Shown here piece by piece: positions 5,778 through 13,002 of a DNA stretch of 16,771 bases; position 1 is the stretch's first letter, and each line of letters begins with the position of its first letter. The translations under genes were made by a program, and so were the position numbers. The DNA comes from DASXTW01 sp046726275 (GTDB taxonomy: Bacteria; Actinomycetota; UBA4738), in contig JBKPAF010000089.1 in assembly GCA_046726275.1 (NCBI GenBank), positions 1-16,771 of the forward strand. Direction: 5' to 3'. Under the pieces are notes generated by a model. The model ran no database searches. It was not told the origin of the DNA and saw only the letters and a list, made by a program, of their open reading frames with translations.

Positions 5778-7829
5778 ATGGCAATCGAACAGGAACCGCA
5801 GGCCAAGGTCGTGGGCGCCCAGGAGGTGCCGACCGGGCCCGATCCCACGGAGCGGGATCGGGCCCTGGTCGCCCTGTTCTCGCAGTTGTCCAGCGGCCTC
5901 TCGGCATACCGGCTGTTTCCCGGCGACATAGGGCAGCCAAGCTTCATCCAGGCGTGCGAGCGGATCCGGGCCGCAGCGGAACGCGCCCTTCGGTACGGCC
6001 CGGCCGTGGCCGACATCCACGGCTCGCGAATGAGGACCGAACGCGGCCCCCTCCAAGGCGACGACCGGATGGAGCGCCTGGCCATGGCGTGCTATCAGCG
6101 TCGGGCGGAACGCCTGTACATCCGGGAGATCCCGAGGCCCCAGGACCTGGCGGTCCTGTACGAGGCGCTGTCCGCGCCCCAGAACGAAGCCACGGGCGGG
6201 GTGGCCGCAGCGTTGCGCGTCGCCGGAGTGCGATCGATCGGTGTCGGGGAGATCACCCCGGAGCTACGCGAGGCCGAAGACCAGGAGGAGCGTCCCTCGC
6301 CCGAGCAGTGGGAGCTGTGGGATCGCCTGTCCAACCCGCAAGCCCTGGCTCGTGAGCTCGCCGCCAAACAAGCGGGCTCGTCTCCGGCGGAAGTTGCGGG
6401 TGGGATCTTCGTTCGCCTCAAAGGTATGGTGGCGATCCTCCCCGACCGGCAGGCCCGGGGGTTCGAGCTGTACCGGCGGCTCCAGGAAGTGATCCGGTAT
6501 CTCCCGCCCCCGACCCGACGGGCGCTCGGGGCCATCCTGCTCGACCAGGTTCGAGACGACCCGATCGCGGAACGGGTGATCGGGACCATGACCGACGCCC
6601 AGCTCGCCAGGCTCCTGGTCGAGCTGGGGCCCGACGGTGGAGCCGAACCCGTCGACCGGGCCACGCGGCTGGTCCACCTGGGCGTCCGCCGTGATGACCT
6701 CGTCGACCTCACCATCGCGTTGATCCAGGGCCAGGTCGAGGGCGGAACGATCCTGGCCGGCCTGGACCGGGTCGGAATCGCTCCCGCGCGAGAACCTGCC
6801 GCGAAGCCCGTAGCCGGTTCCCCTGTGCTCCGCACTGTGTCCAGCCTCCTCGGCCGAGGCCTGGTGAGCATGAGCCAGGACGATGTTCGAGCGCTGCGGG
6901 AAGCATTTCCCGCCACGGTCGATGATCAGCGCCGCGTCGCCTTCGACGCGCTCGCCGACTACCTGACGATCGAGAACGACCTCGACCGTCTGGGCGAGGT
7001 CCTAGGAGCGTGGGTTGGAGAGACCGATGCGACCCTCCAGGGCAGGGACGAGGAACATCTCGACTATCTCGTTCGAGCCGCTCGGGCAGCCCTCGAGGAC
7101 CAGGCGGACACCGAGAAGCGGGCCCTGATCGCGGCCTCGATGCGTCGGGCGCTCTCGGAGGAACGGCTCATCGACCTCGTGTCCGTCGGCGAAGAGGAGA
7201 GAGAGGTCGAAACGGCCGTCCGTCTCCTCAAGCCCTTCGGGGCGCTGGGGGTCGATCGCCTGCTCGATCAGCTCGCCCGTGAACGGGCCCGGGGAAAGAG
7301 GGCCCTCCTGTTGCGGGTCCTCGCGGAGGTGGCTCGGGGCCACGACCGGCTCGTAGCCAAGCGCCTCTCGGACACCCGGTGGTACGTGGCCCGGAACGCG
7401 GTGACGGTGCTGTATCGAGCTGGGGGTCAGGAGGCGGTGCCCTGGCTGGTGCAGGCGACTCATCACCGTGAGGCTGCGGTTCGCCGCGAAGCCGTCAGGG
7501 GGTTGGTGGTCGTGGCCGGTCCTGCCGCGCTGGCCGACCTGCTCCTCCTCGCCCAGGACCCCGATCAGTCCGTACGCACCACGCTCATCACGTCGCTCGG
7601 CGCTCTGGTAGAGCCGGGAGCGTGCCAGGCGCTGGGCCGGCTCGCAGTGGCGCTCCGCGACCATGGGGATCGACGCCGGGCCTTGGATGCCCTGGCCGCG
7701 CACCCGGACGGGGCGGCGCTGACCATCCTTCGTGGTCTGGCGACGTCGCGGTCGCGTCCCCGGCTCCCCCGCAAGCACCGGCGGTATGCCCGCTCGCTGG
7801 TGAAGAAGCTCCAAGGGGAATCCCGGTGA
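5778..7829 (+). CDS. HEAT-repeat protein with uncharacterised N-terminal module
   Basis: This 683-residue soluble protein has no signal peptide or membrane segment. Residues 25-135 form an N-terminal module (AYRLFPGD at 43-50, RGPLQ near 89-93, LYIREIPRPQDLAVL at 113-127) that closely parallels the start of the next gene product. A long, mostly helical acidic/basic middle follows (140-520). From about 530 to 650 come HEAT/PBS-lyase-like helical repeats (TRWYVARNAVTVLYRAG, then HHREAAVRREAVRGLVVV, then PDQSVRTTLITSLGALVE), as used in protein-protein scaffolds. The C-terminus is strongly basic (RSRPRLPRKHRRYARSLVKK). No catalytic motif is visible. The stop overlaps the HD-GYP GTG by 4 bp, so the two products are probably made together and may form a complex. 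The ATG at 5778 is the only reasonable start in frame. Its function is unknown; scaffold or adaptor is inference. Confidence 0.78.
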   Translation: MAIEQEPQAKVVGAQEVPTGPDPTERDRALVALFSQLSSGLSAYRLFPGDIGQPSFIQACERIRAAAERALRYGPAVADIHGSRMRTERGPLQGDDRMERLAMACYQRRAERLYIREIPRPQDLAVLYEALSAPQNEATGGVAAALRVAGVRSIGVGEITPELREAEDQEERPSPEQWELWDRLSNPQALARELAAKQAGSSPAEVAGGIFVRLKGMVAILPDRQARGFELYRRLQEVIRYLPPPTRRALGAILLDQVRDDPIAERVIGTMTDAQLARLLVELGPDGGAEPVDRATRLVHLGVRRDDLVDLTIALIQGQVEGGTILAGLDRVGIAPAREPAAKPVAGSPVLRTVSSLLGRGLVSMSQDDVRALREAFPATVDDQRRVAFDALADYLTIENDLDRLGEVLGAWVGETDATLQGRDEEHLDYLVRAARAALEDQADTEKRALIAASMRRALSEERLIDLVSVGEEEREVETAVRLLKPFGALGVDRLLDQLARERARGKRALLLRVLAEVARGHDRLVAKRLSDTRWYVARNAVTVLYRAGGQEAVPWLVQATHHREAAVRREAVRGLVVVAGPAALADLLLLAQDPDQSVRTTLITSLGALVEPGACQALGRLAVALRDHGDRRRALDALAAHPDGAALTILRGLATSRSRPRLPRKHRRYARSLVKKLQGESR

Positions 7830-9328
7830 CCGGCCCCAGCGTGCCGAGGACCGCGATCAGCGAGGCCGGCGAGGTCATCCGGGCCCTGTCCACGGCCCGT
7901 CAGACCTACACGCTGTATCCGGCCGACCACCCGAAGCGGATCGAGGCGGTGACCCGTTCGCTCGAGGCCGTCCGCCGGCTTCGCCACGCCATGAGAGGAG
8001 ATTTCGTCCTGTTCGTGGCCCGGCACGCTCTTTACCTCGGGCCGGTCCTGCTTCCGCGAGTGACGCTGTCCCGATACGCCCTGGTCGACGCGTTCGAGAA
8101 GGCGGGCATCCGGTCGATCGAGCCCTTCCAGGTGGTCTCTGCGTCCGACATCGACACGCTGATCCGGATCGTGCTGGGAGAGTTGCCCCGCGAGACGCCC
8201 CTCGAGGGGATGGCGTTGAACCGCGTCCGGCCCGCCGTCGACGGGGGCGACGACGAGGACGGCGTCCCGCTCCCCGGTCTCCAGAGGACCTACGCCTACG
8301 GGCTGGAGGTCTTGAGAGACACGGCGGCGGCGATCGCCGCCGATCGCCTTGTGGACCTTGCCGCGTGCAATCAGGTCGTGCATGAGCTCTCGGACCAGAT
8401 CGTCCGAGACCCGACACAGGCTCTGATGCTGGCCACCGTGCGGTCCCATGACGAGTACACCTACTACCACATGTTGAACGTGTGCCTGCTGTCGATCGCC
8501 CTGGGCTACGCGGTCGGCCTGAACCAGGACCAGATCCTCGCGCTCGGCCTGGGGGCGCTCCTGCACGACGTCGGCAAGGTCAACGTCCCGGTGGACGTCC
8601 TGCAACACGTGGGTGCGCTGTCGAACGAACAGTGGCACCTGGTCCAACGTCACCCCGTGGAAGGCGCCGCGATCATCTTCGGGACCGGGGACACGCTGTT
8701 CCAGGCCACCGCGGCGATCGTCCTGGAACATCACGCCGCGTACGACCTGTCCGGCTACCCCACCCTGTCTGGCCGGTCGCATCCTTCCCTCCCAGCCAGG
8801 ATGGTCGCCGTTGCCGATTGCTTCGACGCGGTGACCACCACCAGGCCCTACCGCAAGGCGGAGGAGCGCCGCCAGGCCCTGAACATCCTCCTCGCCGGGG
8901 CCGGTCGCGGATACGACCCCAGGGTCGTGCGGACCTTCGTTCGCCTCCTCGGCCTGTTCCCGGTTGGCTCGTTGGTCCGACTGACCAACAAGGCCATCGG
9001 GGTCGTCGTGCGCAACCATTACCGTCTGCTGTCCAGGCCGAAGGTCCGGATCATGCTCAACGCGAACGGGGACCTGTGTGACCCCCACGAAGTCGACCTC
9101 TCGGAGCGCGACTCGGCTGGGAACTTCCGATGGAACGTGGAGCGAAGCATGGATCCGGCCGAGGTCGGCGTGGACATGGTCTCGTTGGTCCTAGCGGGGG
9201 AGTTCGAGCAGGCCGTTCCGGAGAAGGAACCGAGCGAGCGGGGTCTGCTGCACGATCCCGGACACAGTGAATCCAAGCCCGAAGGGTACGAGCACTCCCC
9301 AGCGGAAGCCGGCGCCTCGCTCACATAG
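7826..9328 (+). CDS. HD-GYP domain protein, putative cyclic-di-GMP phosphodiesterase
   Basis: This is a 500-residue protein. Residues 14-120 repeat the N-terminal module of the preceding gene (TYTLYPAD at 27-34, GPV at 72-74, IRSIEPFQVVSASDIDTL at 95-112). Residues about 205-375 form an HD-GYP domain with all expected metal ligands: YTYYH215, H247-D248-VGK251, RH276P, H302-H303 and VAD331, plus SGYP at 309-312 and RPYRKAE. The usual HHERxDGxGYP is altered to HHAAYDLSGYP. HD-GYP proteins hydrolyse cyclic-di-GMP, and some degrade other cyclic dinucleotides. About 110 C-terminal residues (NKAIGVVVRNHYRLLSRP onward) commonly follow such domains. The GTG at 7826 overlaps the HEAT stop and has AAGGGG at 7813-7818 with 7-nt spacing. 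No receiver or membrane domain is present, so input may come through the N-terminal module or the HEAT partner. Confidence 0.88.
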   Translation: MTGPSVPRTAISEAGEVIRALSTARQTYTLYPADHPKRIEAVTRSLEAVRRLRHAMRGDFVLFVARHALYLGPVLLPRVTLSRYALVDAFEKAGIRSIEPFQVVSASDIDTLIRIVLGELPRETPLEGMALNRVRPAVDGGDDEDGVPLPGLQRTYAYGLEVLRDTAAAIAADRLVDLAACNQVVHELSDQIVRDPTQALMLATVRSHDEYTYYHMLNVCLLSIALGYAVGLNQDQILALGLGALLHDVGKVNVPVDVLQHVGALSNEQWHLVQRHPVEGAAIIFGTGDTLFQATAAIVLEHHAAYDLSGYPTLSGRSHPSLPARMVAVADCFDAVTTTRPYRKAEERRQALNILLAGAGRGYDPRVVRTFVRLLGLFPVGSLVRLTNKAIGVVVRNHYRLLSRPKVRIMLNANGDLCDPHEVDLSERDSAGNFRWNVERSMDPAEVGVDMVSLVLAGEFEQAVPEKEPSERGLLHDPGHSESKPEGYEHSPAEAGASLT

Positions 9329-9384
9329 CCGCAGACCCGAGGGGCCGCAGTTTCCCGCCTCGCCCAACGGGTAGCAATCCAGTA

Positions 9385-9699
9385 GTGATCGAGTACGAGG
9401 TCGCCGAGAAGACTGGTGACTTCGTCCTTCTGCGTCTGCGGGGAGAACTGCTCGGCGACTTGCCGGTTCGCCAGTTGCACGACGCCCTCGAGGACCATTA
9501 CGTGGACGACGGCGTGAGGGTCATCAGGGTGGACCTTTCGGACGTCAACCGGGTCTCCCTGGAAGGGGTCGCCGTCCTCGTGGATCTCTGGAAGGAGTCG
9601 CACCGCCGCGGGAAGAGCTTCCAGGCCGTGAACGCTCATGGCGTGGTTCGGGAGAAGCTGGCCACGACGGGGGTCCTTCGCCTGCTCTCGGAGGATTGA
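9385..9699 (+). CDS. STAS-domain protein lacking the phosphorylatable serine motif
   Basis: This 104-residue protein has the STAS pattern: FVLLRLRGELLGDLPVRQL, then VIRVDLSDVNRVSLEGVAVLVDL, then RGKSFQAVNA and a C-terminal amphipathic helix. At the position where the first STAS protein in this window has DSSG, this one has S58-L-E-G61, so neither serine of the switch motif is conserved and a glutamate sits at the second serine position. It is therefore unlikely to be switched by an RsbW-type kinase in the usual way and may act as a constitutive or structural STAS partner. It starts with GTG at 9385, with no clear Shine-Dalgarno, 56 nt after the HD-GYP stop. That spacing and orientation suggest it belongs to the same transcript. 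Confidence 0.8.
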   Translation: MIEYEVAEKTGDFVLLRLRGELLGDLPVRQLHDALEDHYVDDGVRVIRVDLSDVNRVSLEGVAVLVDLWKESHRRGKSFQAVNAHGVVREKLATTGVLRLLSED

Positions 9700-9818
9700 C
9701 TCCGACGACCTGTGCAAAGAGGGGGATTCGAACCGGGTCGACTTGTTCTTGCTTGATCTGAGGGCGACTATGCGTGCTGCAATGACGTCCTGGGCGCTCT
9801 CATGACCAAGGTCTGCGC
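9700..9818. other. Intergenic gap, no assignable element
   Basis: These 119 bp separate the second STAS gene from the membrane kinase gene. I see no convincing promoter pair and no terminator hairpin. CAAGG at 9807-9811 is the probable ribosome site for the GTG at 9819, with 7-nt spacing. A tRNA T-loop-like string on the minus strand near 9721-9735 was examined and rejected. Confidence 0.5.
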
Positions 9819-11468
9819 GTGACCGAAGGGGCCGGCATCGCCGAGGGCAGGAGTCGCGTTCGTTCCAGGCGACGGCGGCCGTCCGGCGAGGCGCCCCCTC
9901 TCCAGAGGCACGAACGGCTTGCCCCGTCCGCATACGCCCTGGTCGCGGTCGTTCTCTTCGGTGTAGCGCTGAGCCTCGCTCTTCGGGTGAGCGACCCGGC
10001 CTCGATAGCGGGTCAGGGGATCCTGGCTTGGTTCGCCGACCTCAGAACGGCCGCTTTGATGGGACCGGCGAAAGCGATCCATGCGCTGACGACGGTGACG
10101 GCGGTCTTGGCGCTGCGAGGCGTGGCGGTCGTTGTCCTGGTCGTGTATCGGCGCTTCCGCCACCTCGTCGTGTTTCTGGCCACACTGGTCGTGACGGACT
10201 GGGTGGTCGCGAGAGCGCTGTTCGTGGAACTGCCCAGCCCGGACGTGTCCCCGCTCGTTCCCACAGAGGTGTATTCGTTCCCTTCCAAGCCCGTGTCGGC
10301 GCTCGCCATCACGCTGTTTACGGCGGCGTTTTGCCTGTTCCCGAAAGGGCGAGCCAGGCGGGTGGCCCTATGGACGTTCGGCATCGCCCTAGGACTGGTC
10401 GTCTTGTCGGGGCTGTACCTGGCCACGTGGTATCTGGTCGGAGCTCTCTATTCGGCGATCCTGGCACCGGTCGTGGCGGCAGCCGCGTTCAAGTGGATGG
10501 TGCCGGAGTCCGGGTTCCCGGTGAGTTACCGCAGGGGTGGGACGGCGGCGCATCTCGAGCTCAGCGGGGAGCGGGGCGAAGCAGTCGTCAGATCGATGGC
10601 GGACCAGCTTGGCCTCGTCGTAACGAAGGTGGAGGCGTTCGGGCTGGAGGGGTCGGGTGGTTCATCCCCGCTCCGAATGACGCTCGAGGACGGGACGCGA
10701 GTGTTCGGCAAGATCTACTCGACCGGGCACGTCCGAGCCGATCGATGGTACCGGATCGGTCGCACGTTGCTCTACGGGCAGCTCGAGGACGAGACGCCGA
10801 TGGGCTCCGTGCGGCGGCTAGCCACGTACGAGGACTATGCCCTTCGGTTCCTCCGCGACAATGGCGTACCCGTCGCCAAGACGTACGGCGTCGTTGAGCT
10901 CACACCCAATGCCGAGTACATGTTGGTGACCGAGTTCTTCGAGGGGTCGAAGAACCTCGGCGACTCGGACATCGACGACGTCGTGATCGACGAAGGGGTG
11001 CGGATGGTCCGAACCTTCTGGGACGTCGGCGTCGCCCACCGAGACATCAAGCCTGCCAATCTGCTGGTGCGGGGCGGGCATCTGCAACTTGTCGACGTGT
11101 CCGGACTGGAGATCCGCCCTTCGCCGTGGCGCCAAGCGGTCGACCTCGCAAACATCATGATGACGCTCGCCCTCCGCTCGGAGCCGGGCCGGGTGTACGC
11201 CCGAGCAACCACTCAGTTCTCACCGGACGAGATCGCCGAGGCCTTCGCCGCTTCGATCGGGCTGACCATTCCCACCGAGTTGCAGGCGAAGTTGAAAGCG
11301 GACGGTCGTCCCATCATGGATCGCTTCCGGCAGCTTGCCCCCCACCGTGACCCCATCTCGATCCAGCGATGGAGCGCCAGACGCCTGGTGATCTCTGCTC
11401 TGGCATTGGTCGCGGTCCTGGGGCTGGTGGGGCTGTTCCTCGACTCCCTCCGTGCCGGCCTGACGTAG
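9819..11468 (+). CDS. Membrane protein: degenerate PAP2-like domain fused to RIO/Ser-Thr-like kinase
   Basis: This 549-residue protein starts with a basic cytoplasmic tail (RSRVRSRRRRPSG) and several hydrophobic segments (about 39-57, 84-108, 113-135, 160-172, 183-225). The segment FPSKPVSALA (154-163) and SGLYLATWYLVGAL (197-210) align with the PAP2 motifs PSGH and SRxYLGxHxxxD. The catalytic positions are replaced (H to P158, R to G198, H to W204, D to G208), so phosphatase activity is not expected. Residues about 285-475 form a protein-kinase-like domain with an apparently intact core: K298 in VFGKIY, HRDIKPANLL (407-416) and VDVSG (425-429) in the DFG position. A final hydrophobic segment (about 520-542) precedes the stop. 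Its substrate is unknown; lipid-linked or cell-envelope signalling is inference. GTG 9819 is supported by CAAGG at 7-nt spacing, with no in-frame alternative upstream. Confidence 0.78.
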   Translation: MTEGAGIAEGRSRVRSRRRRPSGEAPPLQRHERLAPSAYALVAVVLFGVALSLALRVSDPASIAGQGILAWFADLRTAALMGPAKAIHALTTVTAVLALRGVAVVVLVVYRRFRHLVVFLATLVVTDWVVARALFVELPSPDVSPLVPTEVYSFPSKPVSALAITLFTAAFCLFPKGRARRVALWTFGIALGLVVLSGLYLATWYLVGALYSAILAPVVAAAAFKWMVPESGFPVSYRRGGTAAHLELSGERGEAVVRSMADQLGLVVTKVEAFGLEGSGGSSPLRMTLEDGTRVFGKIYSTGHVRADRWYRIGRTLLYGQLEDETPMGSVRRLATYEDYALRFLRDNGVPVAKTYGVVELTPNAEYMLVTEFFEGSKNLGDSDIDDVVIDEGVRMVRTFWDVGVAHRDIKPANLLVRGGHLQLVDVSGLEIRPSPWRQAVDLANIMMTLALRSEPGRVYARATTQFSPDEIAEAFAASIGLTIPTELQAKLKADGRPIMDRFRQLAPHRDPISIQRWSARRLVISALALVAVLGLVGLFLDSLRAGLT

Positions 11469-11480
11469 ACCGACCAACGG

Positions 11481-11510
11481 GCTCACTGCCGGGTTGCACC
11501 GGCACGCGAG
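11481..11510 (+). terminator. Hairpin after the membrane kinase gene, possible terminator
   Basis: TGCCGG (11487-11492), a 6-nt loop and CCGGCA (11499-11504) form a perfect 6-bp stem 18 nt after the kinase stop. CTC/GAG at 11482-11484 and 11508-11510 can extend it. No T-tract follows, so this is at best a non-canonical terminator, though such stems are common in GC-rich actinobacteria. The rest of the gap to 11662 holds TTGACA at 11627-11632 without a good -10 partner at 16-18 nt. Confidence 0.35.
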
Positions 11511-11662
11511 ACGATCACGTTGACGAGCTACGAGGCCAGCGCGCCAATGCCAATGCCCATCAACACGGGGGAGGAACGTCGTATCAGTGCAGGCCCTGGT
11601 CTCGAATGGGGCGGCCAGGAATGGGGTTGACAGCCGGAGTCCTACCGTGCTGACTGGCGGTC

Positions 11663-12508
11663 GTGAAGCCTCCGCCCTTCCTCTACGTGCGGCCGCGTTC
11701 AGTACAGGAAGCGATCGAACACTTGATCCGGCGCGGAGACGAGGCCAAGGTCCTGGCGGGTGGACAGAGCCTTGTTCCTCTCCTGAACTTCCGGCTGGCT
11801 CGCCCGACCCTGATCGTCGACCTTAGCCGAATCGACGGCTTGGATGACATCGTGGAGGACCGGGGAGGGGTTCGGATCGGGGCCATGACCCGCCAACGAG
11901 CGGTCGAAGGATCGGCGGCTGTGAACGACCACTGCCCCCTCCTGATCAAGGCCCTTCGTCATGTCGGGCATGTCCAGATCCGCAACCGGGGGACAGTGGG
12001 CGGAAGCATCGCCCACGCGGATCCCGCGGCCGAGCTCCCCACCGTCGCCGTGGCCCTCGACGCGGAGATGGAGGTGGCGGGAATGGGTGGACCGCGGGTG
12101 ATCGCGGCTCGGGATTTCTTTGAGGGGCCGTTCACGACCGCACTCCGCCCGGACGAGCTTCTGATCTCCGTATGGTTTCCTTCAACGTCGGGACGCCGCA
12201 CAGCCTTCTTGGAGATCTCACGCCGGGCCGGCGACTTCGCCATCGCTGGCGTCGCCGCAGCCGTGGCGGGCGACGGCACGATCAAAGATGTCTCACTGGC
12301 TGCTCTGGGGGTGGGACCGACGCCAATGAGGCTCCACCACGCCGAGCGAGCTGTCCGGGGCCGTTCGCTCGATGGTCCGGCGCTTCGCGAGGCAGCGGAG
12401 GCGGCCGCGGGGGAGGTCAGTCCCTTCGAGGATGTCCATGCCGACGCCGAATACCGCCGGGAAGCCGTCGGCGCGCTCGTCACCCGTGCTCTGCTGGGGG
12501 CGCGATGA
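11663..12508 (+). CDS. Xanthine dehydrogenase/CO dehydrogenase-family FAD subunit
   Basis: This 281-residue medium subunit of a molybdenum hydroxylase binds FAD and passes electrons from the iron-sulfur subunit to an acceptor. The two flavin-contact motifs are clear: VLAGGQSLVPLLNFR (30-44) and IRNRGTVGGSIAHADPAAEL (106-125). The adjoining IGAMTRQRAVE block and the C-terminal CO_deh_flav_C region also match, and the length is normal. It begins at GTG 11663, 194 bp after the kinase gene, and is the first gene of a four-gene operon (FAD, Fe-S, Mo, amidohydrolase) in the M-S-L order of many cox-like clusters. The ribosome site is weak. The coxM name is not used because the partner Mo subunit is not a typical CO dehydrogenase. 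The stop overlaps the next ATG (ATGA). Confidence 0.92.
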   Translation: MKPPPFLYVRPRSVQEAIEHLIRRGDEAKVLAGGQSLVPLLNFRLARPTLIVDLSRIDGLDDIVEDRGGVRIGAMTRQRAVEGSAAVNDHCPLLIKALRHVGHVQIRNRGTVGGSIAHADPAAELPTVAVALDAEMEVAGMGGPRVIAARDFFEGPFTTALRPDELLISVWFPSTSGRRTAFLEISRRAGDFAIAGVAAAVAGDGTIKDVSLAALGVGPTPMRLHHAERAVRGRSLDGPALREAAEAAAGEVSPFEDVHADAEYRREAVGALVTRALLGAR

Positions 12509-13002
12509 GGGACCCCGCGGACCGTTCGCCCGAGCCTGCCGAGGAGCTCGAGATTGAACTGACCGTCAATGGCCGCGCGTTTCGCCGCCGTGTGCCTGTG
12601 CGTCGCCTGCTCGTCGATTTTCTCCGTGACGACCTCGGGCTCACCGGAACCCATGTCGGTTGCGAGCATGGCATCTGCGGCGCCTGCACGGTGGTGCTCG
12701 ACGGCGACGCCGTGCGCTCGTGCATCATGCTCGCTGTCCAATCCGATGGCTCGGAGGTCACCACAGTGGAGGGCTTGGCCACCGAGGGCAGCCTCAGCCG
12801 CCTTCAGCAGGCGTTCAAGGATCATCACGGGCTGCAGTGCGGATTCTGTACGCCCGGTTTCCTCATGACCCTGTCGGTGGCGGATCCCGGGCGGCATCCC
12901 GACGATACAAGCATCCGAGAGCTTCTGGCGGGGAATCTCTGCCGTTGCACTGGCTACCAGAACATCGTGGCGGCGGTTCGCGAAGTATGGGGTCGGGCAT
13001 GA
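12505..13002 (+). CDS. Xanthine dehydrogenase/CO dehydrogenase-family 2[2Fe-2S] subunit
   Basis: This 165-residue small subunit carries two [2Fe-2S] clusters. The plant-ferredoxin-type cluster is held by C53, C58, C61 and C73 (CEHGICGACTVVLDG). The second is held by C112, C115, C146 and C148 (QCGFCTPGF and GNLCRCTGY). All eight cysteines are present, so electron transfer from the molybdenum centre to FAD should be intact. Length and motif spacing are standard. A 16-residue acidic, proline-containing N-terminal extension precedes the first strand. The ATG at 12505 overlaps the FAD-subunit stop as ATGA and has a GGGGG tract upstream. The 3' end overlaps the Mo subunit ATG in the same way, indicating coupled synthesis of the three subunits. 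No signal peptide is visible, so the enzyme is predicted to be cytoplasmic. Confidence 0.95.
   Translation: MRDPADRSPEPAEELEIELTVNGRAFRRRVPVRRLLVDFLRDDLGLTGTHVGCEHGICGACTVVLDGDAVRSCIMLAVQSDGSEVTTVEGLATEGSLSRLQQAFKDHHGLQCGFCTPGFLMTLSVADPGRHPDDTSIRELLAGNLCRCTGYQNIVAAVREVWGRA

Noticed and set aside
5773..5778. TTGACA as a -35 element at the HEAT gene start
   Set aside because: It overlaps the start codon, and no -10 hexamer lies 16-18 nt downstream; it is most likely chance.
7565..9088. 507-codon open frame on the minus strand
   Set aside because: It lies antisense to the HEAT and HD-GYP genes, has low-complexity Gly/Arg/Asp/Val-rich composition typical of GC-rich shadow frames, and shows no recognisable domain.
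9701..9760. Minus-strand tRNA 3' end suggested by GGTTCGAATCCCCC near 9721-9735
   Set aside because: The flanking T-stem pairs only 2 of 5 positions (CCCGG against CCCCC), and no matching 5' acceptor strand, anticodon arm or D-arm is found at the right distance.
11627..11655. TTGACA as a promoter for the Mo hydroxylase operon
   Set aside because: The only TAnnnT hexamer nearby (TACCGT, 11643-11648) gives a spacer of about 10 nt, too short for a normal promoter. The -35 alone is not enough.
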